A stretch of 64,000 nucleotides of DNA, taken from assembly GCF_902167145.1 (NCBI RefSeq), contig NC_050104.1, positions 93,135,849-93,199,848 on the forward strand. The letters are read 5' to 3'. Made by a program: the position numbers and the translations under genes. This DNA is from Zea mays. Lineage: Eukaryota > Streptophyta > Magnoliopsida > Poales > Poaceae. The notes below the pieces were generated by a model, which worked only from the letters and a program-made list of their open reading frames with translations, did no database searches and had not been told where the DNA came from. This document shows positions 22,294 to 33,800 of the stretch, piece after piece; the first letter of the stretch is position 1, and every line of letters starts with the position of its first letter.

Positions 22294-23718
22294 ATGGTAA
22301 GCTCACCTGATTCTGTGCCGGCCAGATCGAGGCCGATGGCGACGATACAGGATCACTTCCTGTTTGTGACCGATCCGATGCAAAGCCACATCAACCCGGC
22401 GCGGCGGCTGGCGGTGCGCGTCGCGGCGGCGATGCCGAACGCGCGCGTCACCTTCTCCACCGCCGTCAGCGGCCACCGCCACATGTTCCCGCACCTGACG
22501 TCCCCCGACGGCGAGGTCGTCCAGGGCGTCGTCTCGTACATCCCCTACTCGGACGGCTTCGACGGCGGGTTCAACCCGGAGGCGCACGGCGTCGGCGCGT
22601 ACAGGGAGCGCGCGCGCCAAGTCGGGTCCGAGACGCTCGCGTCCATCGTCGCCCGCCTCGCCAGGCGGGGTCACCCCGTGACGCGCGTCGTGTACACCGC
22701 GCTCGTCGGGTGGGTCCCCGCGGTCGTGCGCGCGGGCGGCGTCCCCGCGGCGCTGTACTGGGTAAAGCCGGCCACTGTGTTCGCCGTGTACTACCACTGC
22801 TTCCACGGCCACGGCGCGCTCCTGGACTCCTGCGCGGGCGACGCCGACGCGGACCCTAACGCCACCGTCCGCCTGCCGGGCCTCCCGCCGCTTAAGGCCG
22901 ACGCCCTCCCGTCCTTCGCGTCCATGGCCTCGCCGGGGAGCCGCAACTACCTGACGCTCGACATGCTGCGCGACATCTTCCTGGCGCTTGATGAACACGG
23001 GCCCACTGTGCTCGTGGACACGTTCGACGCGCTGGAACCCGAGGCGCTGCGCGCGGTGCCGCGGTTCAACCTCATCGCCGTGGGCCCGGTGGTGGTGGAT
23101 GAGCCGTGCAGGCCATGCGTGGAGTTGTTCCAGCCCAACGATGCCACCGCGTGCATGGGCTGGCTGGACACGATGCCGGCGCGCTCCGTGGTGTTCGTGT
23201 CCTTCGGCAGCATCCTCTCGTTGAGCAAGCGGCAGGACGAGGAGCTGAGGCGCGGCCTGGAGGCCACCGGCCGGGCATACCTCCTGGTGGCACGCAAGGG
23301 CAACAATGGTGGTAGCGATGGTAGCGGGAAGGGGATGGTGGTGGAGTGGTGCAACCAGACGAAGGTTCTGTCGCACGGCGCTGTCGGGTGCTTCGTCACG
23401 CACTGCCGGTGGGACTCGACGCTGGAGAGCATTACAGGCGGCGTGCCGATGGTAGCCGTGCCGAGGTGGGCGGACCAGCCGACCGTGGCAGCACTAGTGG
23501 AGGCATCTGCGGGCGTGGGCGTGCGTGCGCGGGTGGACGGCGACGGAGTGGTGGAGCGTCGTGAGCTGCAGCGGTGCGTCGAGAAGGTCATGGGAAGCAC
23601 GGACAGCGCTTCGGCAGTGAGGGCACGCGCAGAGTGCTGGGGCCAACGCGCCAAAGAGGCGGCCGCCGTAGGGGGGACGTCGCAGAGGAATCTCCGAGCG
23701 TTTGCGTCCGGGCTGTGA
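22294..23718 (+). CDS. UDP-glycosyltransferase, family 1, UGT75-like
   Basis: This is an intronless 474-residue protein. The start at 22294 is the first ATG after the TATA box and has A at -3 and G at +4; ATG 22336 (460 residues) is an alternative. The family transfers sugar from UDP-sugars to small acceptors in the cytosol. HFLFVTDPMQSHINPARRLA carries the catalytic His (residue 32; the usual Gly before it is Ser). VVYTALVGWVPAVVR, ALYWVKPATVFAVYY and LVDTFDALEPEALRAVPRFN are typical of UGT75 (anthocyanin 5-O- and crocetin-type glucosyltransferases). The 44-residue PSPG box spans residues 352-395, from WCNQ to WADQ. Its HCGWNS core reads HCRWDS: Gly to Arg at 372 and Asn to Asp at 374. These positions contact UDP-sugar phosphate, so activity may be reduced or lost. 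The acceptor cannot be inferred. The gene is GC-rich, unlike its AT-rich flanks. Confidence 0.93.
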   Translation: MVSSPDSVPARSRPMATIQDHFLFVTDPMQSHINPARRLAVRVAAAMPNARVTFSTAVSGHRHMFPHLTSPDGEVVQGVVSYIPYSDGFDGGFNPEAHGVGAYRERARQVGSETLASIVARLARRGHPVTRVVYTALVGWVPAVVRAGGVPAALYWVKPATVFAVYYHCFHGHGALLDSCAGDADADPNATVRLPGLPPLKADALPSFASMASPGSRNYLTLDMLRDIFLALDEHGPTVLVDTFDALEPEALRAVPRFNLIAVGPVVVDEPCRPCVELFQPNDATACMGWLDTMPARSVVFVSFGSILSLSKRQDEELRRGLEATGRAYLLVARKGNNGGSDGSGKGMVVEWCNQTKVLSHGAVGCFVTHCRWDSTLESITGGVPMVAVPRWADQPTVAALVEASAGVGVRARVDGDGVVERRELQRCVEKVMGSTDSASAVRARAECWGQRAKEAAAVGGTSQRNLRAFASGL

Positions 23719-24872
23719 CTTGTGAGCCACGCACCGATGCGTCACGCATATGGTCAAAATAAACACGGATTTTACCATGACCATTCACGTTAATAATGTT
23801 TGTTGACAAGAAATGAGCCCACTGCTCATTGACGGTAGCAATCGACACTGGACAGCGACTTCGTCGTCTTTGTTTCTTCCGATTATTAATTCAACAATTC
23901 GGAGACTAGAATAAAACATAACTAGCAAGGTGGTCCACGTAAATAAAATAATAGCTAATTATTTTGACTTTTCTAGATAGATAAAACAACCAAAACCTAT
24001 CTAAACAAGCCAAAAACAACATATAACTAGCAACGAAGGGAGTATGAAAAAGAAATTAGAACAACCTTGCTTAACTTGCCTTGGTTGCTATTTATGCTCA
24101 TTATTTGATACATGGCCTAATATGACTCAAAGTCTAAATCTATTATAATTTTAAGATTCTATCTCTATCCTTAACCATGTATATTTATATCTCTAAAGAT
24201 GTGGTCGACAAATCGTCTATATGATCATGGAAAACATTGTTTTACACTACATAGACTGCACTGCATATAGATTGAAATTTGAAATGGGATAGGAACTGCA
24301 CTGCATATAGATTGAAATTTGAAATAGGATAGGATGAATAAGACTGCGCCCTTGGCAGTGGGAAGAAAGCAGACGACCATATGATCTAATTTGAAGTCCT
24401 ATGCTGATTTTAAGTCCTGTGCTTCTGCCATCTTCTCCACTTCATTCAATGAGCATTTCAATATAGTTTTCAGGTTCGAATTTTAAAATCAAATTCAAAT
24501 TTAAAAGATAAAAAAAGGAATCATCAGTTAAATTTATGCTCCACAAGTAAGAAAAAAACTGCTATGTTCACCGAGTTAGGCTCCTGAGTTAAGGACTATT
24601 CGTATATTCCTTATATTGTTTAGGTGGGTATTTTCTTCTAGTAGCATAAGACAAATCCACGAGATCAACATTTAAGTGAAACACATGAATCCTCCCTCTA
24701 GAACATAAATTAGAGCTGTTACCAATAGCTCAGCCTCACACTTGGTATCACTCATAATAATCCATGTAAAAGTTCCTAATTTCAAACAGACTGCATTAAC
24801 GTTATCCTGGTCAACCTCACAAGAGATCTGTCCAATTGAAGTTACAAATCAGAAAAGGTTGAAGAATCAAGC
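23719..24872. other. Intergenic region between convergent UGT and transporter genes
   Basis: It holds the 3' ends of both genes. No further gene is seen. It is AT-rich and contains a roughly 40-bp tandem duplication (24254-24333) and a lone CGAAGGGAGTA reminiscent of a Stowaway end (about 24045) without a partner. Confidence 0.6.
24254..24333. repeat. Two-copy tandem duplication of about 40 bp
   Basis: ACTGCACTGCATATAGATTG followed by AAATTTGAAATGGGATAGGA occurs twice in direct succession with one visible difference. Confidence 0.85.
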
Positions 24873-27800
24873 TTACTCCTTGTGCTCTCTGCCTTTCTTT
24901 CTCTTCCATTTGAGATATATTTGGATAGAGAGGCCTAAGAAGACCATCACAACACTACCCCATTGCTTCAAAGATAATGGATTGCCACTGATGACGGATG
25001 AAACCACAATGCTCATGAATTTACGGGTGGTAGTGATTGTTGTGTTAGTAAGAGAGCCAAACCGGCTGATGGTTAAGAAGATGAAGTTCTGCCCCACGGC
25101 GCCACATAGGCAGAATAGGAAAATGTCCCAGGCCACCTCTGGGTTCTCCTGGCAAAATCTCAATGCCTCAAAACCATTTGCATATGGCCAGTTACTGAAT
25201 AGTAATGGCGCAACAAACATAATTACAGCATTATATATGGTCCCCCAGAGGTTCATGCCAAGCATTATATCCCATGGGTTTGTTTTTGGGTACCTACATC
25301 AAACATTTCTTCTATTTAGAATAATGATCATAATGTTTCATGATAGCTTGGTATAAGATAGGGAGAATCTAATTACCTTGACTTTATTAAATCTTGGGTC
25401 GAGTTAGTATATCCATCAAAAGCTAAGTTGAGGAAGCACAATGTGTAACCAAGAGGTGCATTAGGGTTGGCAAGCTTCTTAATTGTCTTGGAGCTTGTCT
25501 GAAAAGTAGCAGAAAACAGATTTTAGAAACTCAGCACTTGCACACATCAGTATAGTTAAAAACCTAAACATTAGTGATCCAATTGAAATAATGGTATGGC
25601 ACAAATTTAGATAGTTTTCCTTCAGGTGATGCCATAACCAAACACCAGAGTTCCTGATCAAACGATTTGATCAGCCTTGCAAGTCTTATCCATAAAAATA
25701 AAGGACACTGAAGAAACAGAATGTGAGCAAATGTTTTCTATGTTTAATTCCGGAATGAAAATTTAAACTAAATGTTTCATCTTCAAAATAAAATGGCAGT
25801 ATAAATTTCATCCTATTTTTGGACTTATTCCAGTATAATCAAGGTTATGAAAAGGTGCAAACTAGATGAGTTTAGAAGGCTACCAGATGCACCATAAAAA
25901 CATTAGTACTAGAAGAGGTATTGCCATAAAATTAGATTGTACTGCAATGAGCCCCATGGGCTGATTATATAGTGTATAGGACTAACACCCTACGTTAGTA
26001 AGCAATACGGTACAATCCATATCTACATACATATATGTAGTGATGGGTAAGCACAGGTCAACTATACAGTTATAAGGGCCCATTGGCTAATTCTAACACC
26101 CCTACAGTCTGTCTCTAGCCACAAGAGATGTTGAGATTGGATCCGAACTCCAAAAATACCATGAAGGGAAGGATCTTCGTGAAAATTTAAGCAAACTATG
26201 ACAGACGCAGACTTCACCAATGGGGACCTTTTCATGGACGAAATGAAGGTAGATTTCCATGTGCTTCGTTAACCGATGCTGAACGGGGTTGGTGGAGAGG
26301 TAGATGATGCTAATGTTGTCGCAATAGACAAGGGTGCTCCAGAACAGTGCATGGTGTTCTTGGAGAAGATGGCACAACCAGGAAGCTACGACAATATCAT
26401 TAGCAATGGCACAATACTCTGCCTTAGCGCTCGAGCGTGAGTCAACGTTCTGATGCTTGGAGGACCAAAAGACAAGGTTTTTGCCGAGAAACACAATATA
26501 GCCCGAGGTGGACCAGCGTGTATCTCGACAACCTGCCTAGTTAGCATCAGTATTGACGATGAGCTTAGAGGCGAGGGAGCAGCGAAGAAGCTCATGATAT
26601 AGAAAGCTCTGAAGATAGCATAGAACACGCCTCATCACCATCAGATGGGGCCCCCACGAATCATGTATGTGGAGATATACCTGCTTAATAGCGTACGCAA
26701 TGTCGAGTCTAGTGAACGTCAGGAACCGAAGGGAGCCAATGAGACTCCAAAACTGTGTGGCATATGCGGTATGCCACAGCAGGGCTAGAGCCGATGGCGA
26801 TATTGGCCTAAAGTTCCATAATAATGGTGAAGGGCTTCCAGTTTGTCATCCCCGCGCGCTCAAGAATGTCCTACATGTAGTGGCGCTGATGCAGGAAGAG
26901 CCCTCGATCATGGTCCCACTAAGATGCCAAGGAAGTAGTGAAGAGATCCTAGGTCCTTCATGGCAAATTCCGGCTAAAGAGCTGACATGGTGTGATGCAG
27001 AAACTTGGTGTTGGAAGCTGTGAGGACAACATCATCAACATATAGCAACAAGTACACCATCTTGGTACCTCGCTAAAAGATGAATAGCGATCTATTACTT
27101 GGCCATAGTAAATCCCAGGGATATCAGATATAAGGTGAACCAACCGTACTAGGCACGATGTGCTTGCTTAAGTCCATAGACTTATTGAAGCCGTACACGA
27201 GGTTGGACTAAAATGGATCAACAAACCCAATAGGTTGGTTGCAATAGACTGTCTCGATGAGTGTGTCATGCTCCTAGCATTCTTGATGTCGAGTTGATGT
27301 GTTGGCCAGCCTCGAGAGGGAGGCAGGGAGAGGACTGCGCAGAAAACTACCGGTTTGACTACCAAACCGAAAGTCTCGTTGTAGTCCACTTAAAGCCATT
27401 GGCTAAAAGCCACGAAGAACCTAGCAAGCCTTGTAGCACAAGGACCATTAGCATGAAACTTGTGCTTGAAGATCAACTTGTCGGTGATGACATTTGAATC
27501 AGGTGGGTGACGAGCTCGACATCGGTAGGGAGGGAGGTGGCTATCAAAGACAGACGTGGTTGACGAATGTAGATGGTCTCCGAGGTTGCACATGGCACAA
27601 AAAAGACTGGTGTCACGGCCGCTCGTGGCTTAGGAGACTCAGGTGTCAAGGCCACCCGAGGCTGGAAGCCAAGAGGGACCAGGGGCACACGTAGCGTGAG
27701 AGTTGAGGTCGCTCGGGGCTGGAACTCAGGTGGTACCAAGGCCACAGGCATCAAGGGTGCCAACAGAGATATGCGTGCATGAGGTGGGGTCCTAATGGTG

Positions 27801-30800
27801 GAAAGCAAAGAACCCTATTCAAATAAAAAATCAAGGTTAGTTGGATGGGGTGAGCCAGAGAAAGTCTTCCTCATCAAACACAACATGGTGGGAGACAATG
27901 ATGCAGTTGGAAGAGAGATCAAGACACCAGTATCCCTTATGGTCAGAAGATTATCCGAGGAAGACACACCATGGTAAATGAGGTGCAAGTTTTTGTGGAG
28001 CAACCATGGAAAGGTTGGGATAGCAAGCGCAACCGAAGACACAGAGGTGTTCATAAGACGGGGAGAGTACCAAACAGGCAACGCAGGGGCAGGAGGTGTC
28101 GATGGTCTTTGTGGGGAGACAATTCAACAAGTATGTCGCGTTAGCGTGCTGGAGCATAAGCTTGGAAAAGCAGAGCGGATGGCAATATTGGTAGAATGAA
28201 TAATACGCTTAGTTATACCTTTTCGCGAAGAGGTGTAGGGGCACGACATCCTGAGCAAAGTGCCATAGGAAAGGAGAAAGGATATAGTGGAAGCATTATC
28301 AAACTCGTGTCCATTGTCGCACTAGATGGTCTGGATGGAGAAACCAAACTAAGCAGAAACATATGAGGAAAAGTGGGACAAAGTAGGGAACACGTCATAT
28401 TTCAAACACAGAGGAAAGGTCTATAAGTAATGAGAAAAATCAAGAATAACCAAGTAGTATTTGTAACCAGAGACACTAACAACAGGAGACGTCCAAAAAT
28501 CACAATGAACCAACTCAGGCCTTGTTCGGTTACATGGGATATAATCCCACCATGGATTTAATCCGGGTATGGATTGGGTGAATCCATATCTCACACCCAA
28601 TCACATGGTGGGATTAAATCCATCAACAAATCCATGTGACTTTCAAAGCTAGTTATTCTTTTGATCCATGGATTCTAATGTAAACTTGTGCAATATCTCA
28701 TGGATTTGTTCCATACCTAATGGGCTATGGATAGAATCCATGTCTTCCATAGTTTAAAAAATTCCCAAACCTTTGGGTTATATTCCATGATGGGTTTAAC
28801 CGAATAAAAAAAATTAAGTAGTCATGGATTATTTTGGGACATGGATTGAGGCATGGATTTAATTCCAATCCATGCTAATCCAGAGCGGGATTGGTGTAAA
28901 CGAACAAAGCCTCAAACAGCTTGGAAGCTCGATTGGAGGAACTAGAGAAAGGTTAGTGTGTATGCTTTCTTAACTGATAGGCATGGCAAAAATCATGCAC
29001 GCTTTTATTACACGAGATAGCCAAAGCATTACAACATATTAGAGCCAGGGTGGCCAAGATGTCGACGCCAGGTAGATGCAACAATAATAGACATGGCACA
29101 AGAAGGGGCAATATAAGAGGAAGGAGACACTGGGAGGTGTAGTGTATATACAGGGTTAAAGCTATTGAACCTAATGATCATGTTTTGGGTAGTGAGATTC
29201 TTCACAAAAACACCGAAAGGGTCAAACTCCATAAAACACGAACTGTTAGTAGTAAAGCGACGAATAGAAATAAGACTCGAAATGATATCGAGGATGAGAA
29301 GAATATTGTTGAGGTAGGATGATCTAGAAAGAATCGAGTCATCTGCTAAGATGACACGAAGGATAGAGCCGTTACTGACAAAGATAGTTGGAGTAGCTAA
29401 ATGAGAGAGGTGAAAGAGGGAGATGTTACCTCCGTTGTTGGTGGTGTGGTTAGAGGCCTTGGAGTCATCCACTCAGTTAAAGACTGCAACAAGTGGATTT
29501 AGAGCCATAGCACTAAATGAGTTAGCAAGAGACTGCTGATCCTAGCCACCGGTCTCTAGAGTCTAGCTCGGTGTAGTGGGTGCCTGTGGCGGGAATGTCA
29601 CAACCTGCAAGGGTGCGGAGTCGAGGATGTCGAGCGGCCCAAACAGTCCAGACGTCACCATCATGGCTTGGGGCGTCTAGCATTGCGTGATGCTGGCTAC
29701 TAGAAGTTAGGCCGGGCAACATGGTGATGCTACCAGTCCATAGGTTGCAGTGGGTCGATAAGGAAGCGTTACCCTGACCACACTCTTTCTTCTTGCCAGA
29801 TCCTGACGTAGGGTGTGTTGCCCTCTAATCCTCGAGGAGTGTGCTGCAGTAGAGGAAGGAGCTAGGGAAATCGGCGTGGGAGTGGCAATGAAGGTCATCA
29901 GAGCAACAAGGCTGGTGGCGGTCATGTTAAGCTCCTCTAGAACAAGATCCTCCCGAACCTTGAGGGAGGACAATGAAAGCATCTAAGCCCCTAGTTGAGT
30001 TTCGGTGATTAATAGCAACATAAGATTATTCTAACTAACATGTGTTTTGTGGAAACAATGTAAGTTAGATCACGATAATAGATAATGATTGGGATTATGT
30101 GGTATTCGTGTTGTTATGATGGAAATAAATTGTCGCTATTCAAAAGATGAGCAAGAAGGTTAAGGATCAACTAATTCTAAGTGTCCAACATGAGCGAGAA
30201 AGTTAGTTCTAAGTATCAATTAAGTTGTTGCACACTTAGAGTAGTGATAGGACCTTTATTTTTCTTTGGCTATATTTTAAAGGGGACCATGAAGCAAGTA
30301 GCTTGACCTAGGCAAGTCTAGTTATGAGTGATGGTGCACACTTGTGAAAACTAGTGCTAGGTAAACCCATGAGAAGTTTGAAACAAAATCTAACTCAATA
30401 AACAATAAAAAGAAGTGAGTTGCGGTGTTGCAATAGCACCAGACATATTCGATGGGGACCACAAATGGGCCACCCGATAGGAGTGTGCCCCCATTGCAAA
30501 TTAGCGTGGCACTAGCATGTCTGGCATGCACCGGATATGATGCACCAGATAGGTCAGTCAGAGAGCTTGCATAATTGATCTTAGACTCAATGGACTCACC
30601 CGACGTGTCCGGTGTGGCACCAGACATGTCACCGAACATGATACTCAGAGAGGTTATAAACTATGTCTGAGAGGCCGAATACTCACCTAACTTGTCTAGT
30701 GTGACACCATGAAGTGTATTTAGAGAGGCCTGCAACTATGCACTCAAACGCAATGCTTGTCGGACATGTCCGGTGTGGCACTGATGTGAGCACCAAATAC

Positions 30801-33800
30801 CGGTACATAAGGATGACAAATTTCCCTATAGAGGCGGGTGGCCACAGGAAACCAACCCGAACGATGCGATGATGGGGATGAAATTTCCCCTGCGAGGATG
30901 GCAGGGTGGGGATGAAATTTCTCCCATGGGGATCCAATGAAGACCCAAATTAGGAGTCATACATTCCCCTCGCACGGCCTATGAAGTTCGATTCCAACAA
31001 ATCATCTCACACTGCCCCCATATAAAAATGCAAAATTCTCACTCGCTAACCCTAATCCTCATTTCCTAAAATAATCGTTGAGAAAGCATCGGACATGTCT
31101 GGTGCAGAAAGTGGACGAGCACCGAACATGTCCAATGCACCCAACTGGGTTGAGTGGGAGGGTAACGGATATTTCCCTTGCTTGGGGTTATTTATAACCC
31201 CAACTCAGCCATATTAGGTCTCTTTCTCATTTCAACTGATGAAGGATCTCATTTGAGAGTGACGAAGAGCCTTTGCCTTGTGAGGGACTTGAGAGTCAAT
31301 CGCTTGATTAGTGACACATTAGTGCATTGAGAGTAGCTTATGTGCATTCACCAAACCTATGGTCAGTTCAAACTAGAGTTAGTGCCTGATACTCTTAGTG
31401 ATCGGGACCACCTAGATGGCTTGGTGTGGATCAAAAGTTTGATGTTCACCTGAAGAGTTTGTGGGTGACCCAACTCAAGGGCACAGATGGTTGTGAGCAG
31501 TTTACTGTGTCAGAGAGGCAAAGAACTGGCTCGTACAAAACTCTTGTTCCTTACACAGATTACGAGGGAGCGACACTCTTGCATGGGTGCTCCAACAAGG
31601 GCCGGTAGGGAGTGTGAACTTCTAGAAACCGCGATAAAACATCAAAGCGTTCCTAACCCTTTATTTACTTTCAAGCAATTATATTAGAGTATTTACATTG
31701 CTAGAATAGCCATGCTAGTATAGGATTGGAACTTAAGGTGTAAAACTTTTGATCAATAGATAGGAACACTTCTAGGCAAGGGATGAAGTTGCACTTACTA
31801 ATAAGTTTTAATTTGTGAAAGAAAATTTAGAGGAGCCTAATTCACGCACCCCCTTCTTGAACATCTTGATCCTTTCAGACGAGGAGGGGGACTAGCGTCG
31901 GATGATGACACCGATGTGCTCGAATTTCTTGTTTAGGCCCCAAAGAATGTTGAGGATGAGGGCACCCAAGTCAGCTAGGGAGTCATCCATCCCCTTCAAC
32001 TTGTAGCAGTAGTCACCAACGGGGAGGTCACCCTGGAGGAAGGTGCGGAATGTGGTGTTGGGCTAGAGGGTGTGTGTCGCACGCATCCTGGGAAACTAGT
32101 TCTTAAGAGCAAGCCAAGAGGTGGTTGCGTCGTGCCATCACACTCCCTGGTGATCTGGCGCAACTTCGGAGAGATGGTGCCTGAGATTCAACAGATGACA
32201 ACAATGTCAATCTGATCCCATCATGAATCGGTGTCTCACGGAGGGTCAGACAAGACGTAGTCGACGAGGATGTACAACTTGAGAGCAAGCAACACTTGAT
32301 CATGCCAGCAGACATAATTGTCTGAGCAGTATACGAGGATGATCGTCACCAATGATCGGACATTGAGAACAACGGTTGTTTGGTCTTCGAGGTTGGCGAT
32401 GACGGTGCATTGTAGTCTGCAGCGAGGTTGTCCTGTGATGGGGGCGGTCGTGGGGGCCTGTAAGCCTAAACCCTGTCGAACGATGGTGACCTCTTGCTCA
32501 AGGGTGCCGGCGGTGGACTTCTCCTACTCAAGTAGAAGGGTGGTTACCTAGACACAAGCACATGTGTTGACAACCTTCTTATCAGCACCCTAAACTGCGA
32601 CAGGCACGTCGTCAATTTTCTTGTAGAAGGTCGCCGCCTTCTCAGCACAGGCACGCTCCTTGTCAATCGATGAGGTCCCTATCATGGGTGCAGGAGGAGG
32701 GATGGGTGCGGAAGGAGGGAGGAGATGCTTGTGCGCTGCGACAGCCACACGACACAAGGGAGGAGGTGGTGGCGTCAGCCCTTGAGGGACAACTGCCCTA
32801 GAGAGGCGATGGCCCTAGAGGGACGGCGACCAAGGAGAAGCAGAAGTGAGATTAGACTCATGATACCATGTTAGAGGAGGTATTGCCACAAAATTAGATT
32901 GTATTGCATTGGGTCCCATGTGTTGATTATATACAATGCATAGGACTAACACCTTACTTTAGTAGGCAATACGGTAAAATTCATATCTAGTTACCTACAT
33001 ATAGGTAGTGTTGGGTGAGCCCAGCCCAACTACACTGGTCCAATAGGATTGTATGCCTAATTCTAACAATTAGCTCATTAGTACGGCAGTTGATGAATCA
33101 ACAAAATGAAGATCATCTTACCTTCAACAACGCAAAGGAGGACACACCGCCGGCAACAAGAAAGGTGCATAAATACTCTGGAAGTGTGTACTTCACACCA
33201 TAGAGAAGAGTTCCCATCAACATTACTAAATAAATTGAATAGGAAGTTAGAGGAGAAGCGTCAAATACGCAGCATGCAATGTTGAGGAAGAATGCATTTC
33301 TTTAAGAAAAATACTTAAATACATAGAAACAATTACTGACCCAAAAGTACTTAGATACATAGAACAAATACAAATCCGACAACTCAGAGAATAGTTTCAG
33401 TTCTATAAACTATTAGAATAGTTTCGGTAAGCAATGCATAATTGCACATAAGATCCAACAACTCATTGCATATTGATGGCTTCAACGGTTAAATCATGTA
33501 AGCACATAAGATAGAATGACCATGAGTTTAGTTGGCAAAAGAGATCTACCTTAATTAATATATTCACCCTATGATGATTTTGTCAACAAAAAGAAGACAC
33601 AAATATATTCGTTTTCTTAGAACCGTATGGACTTAGATGTCAGGGCCAATCTAATATCTTATGATACTTAATAAACACATCGAGCCAACATGGATATCAA
33701 TAAAAATATCCCTGTCATTGTTCCTACTAATGTAGAATTATACTCATAATAGTGTTGAGCATGGTATGTCTCAACATAAAAGAAAAAGGGATTATCTTTC

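Larger units (their letters stand above)
25907..33068 (-). mobile_element. Complete Ty1/copia retrotransposon in intron 5 of the transporter gene
   Basis: 7,162 bp with short LTRs at both ends and a perfect 5-bp duplication ATTAG at 25902-25906 and 33069-33073. The minus-strand order is LTR, Met-tRNA PBS, gag, protease, integrase, RT, RNase H, LTR, which is the Copia order. All coding domains are heavily decayed. It carries two later insertions: a solo LTR (29974-31877) and a 394-bp inverted-repeat transposon (28518-28911). It lies in the same transcriptional orientation as the host gene. Confidence 0.93.

Noticed and set aside
22303..23403. Long (366-codon) open frame antisense to the UGT gene
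   Set aside because: It mirrors the high third-position GC of the UGT codons; its Arg/His-rich translation has no domain character and no promoter or start context.
22294..23718. UGT as a gene captured within the Helitron
   Set aside because: The gene is full-length with its own TATA box, and no Helitron terminus was found downstream; adjacency alone is not evidence of capture.
24030..24055. Stowaway MITE end (GAAGGGAGTA)
   Set aside because: No matching CTCCCTCC partner end at a suitable distance and no TA duplication could be shown.
30790..31090. Separate insertion inside the solo LTR
   Set aside because: The base pattern changes (GGGGATGAAATTTCCCC-like blocks), but clear ends and duplication could not be defined.
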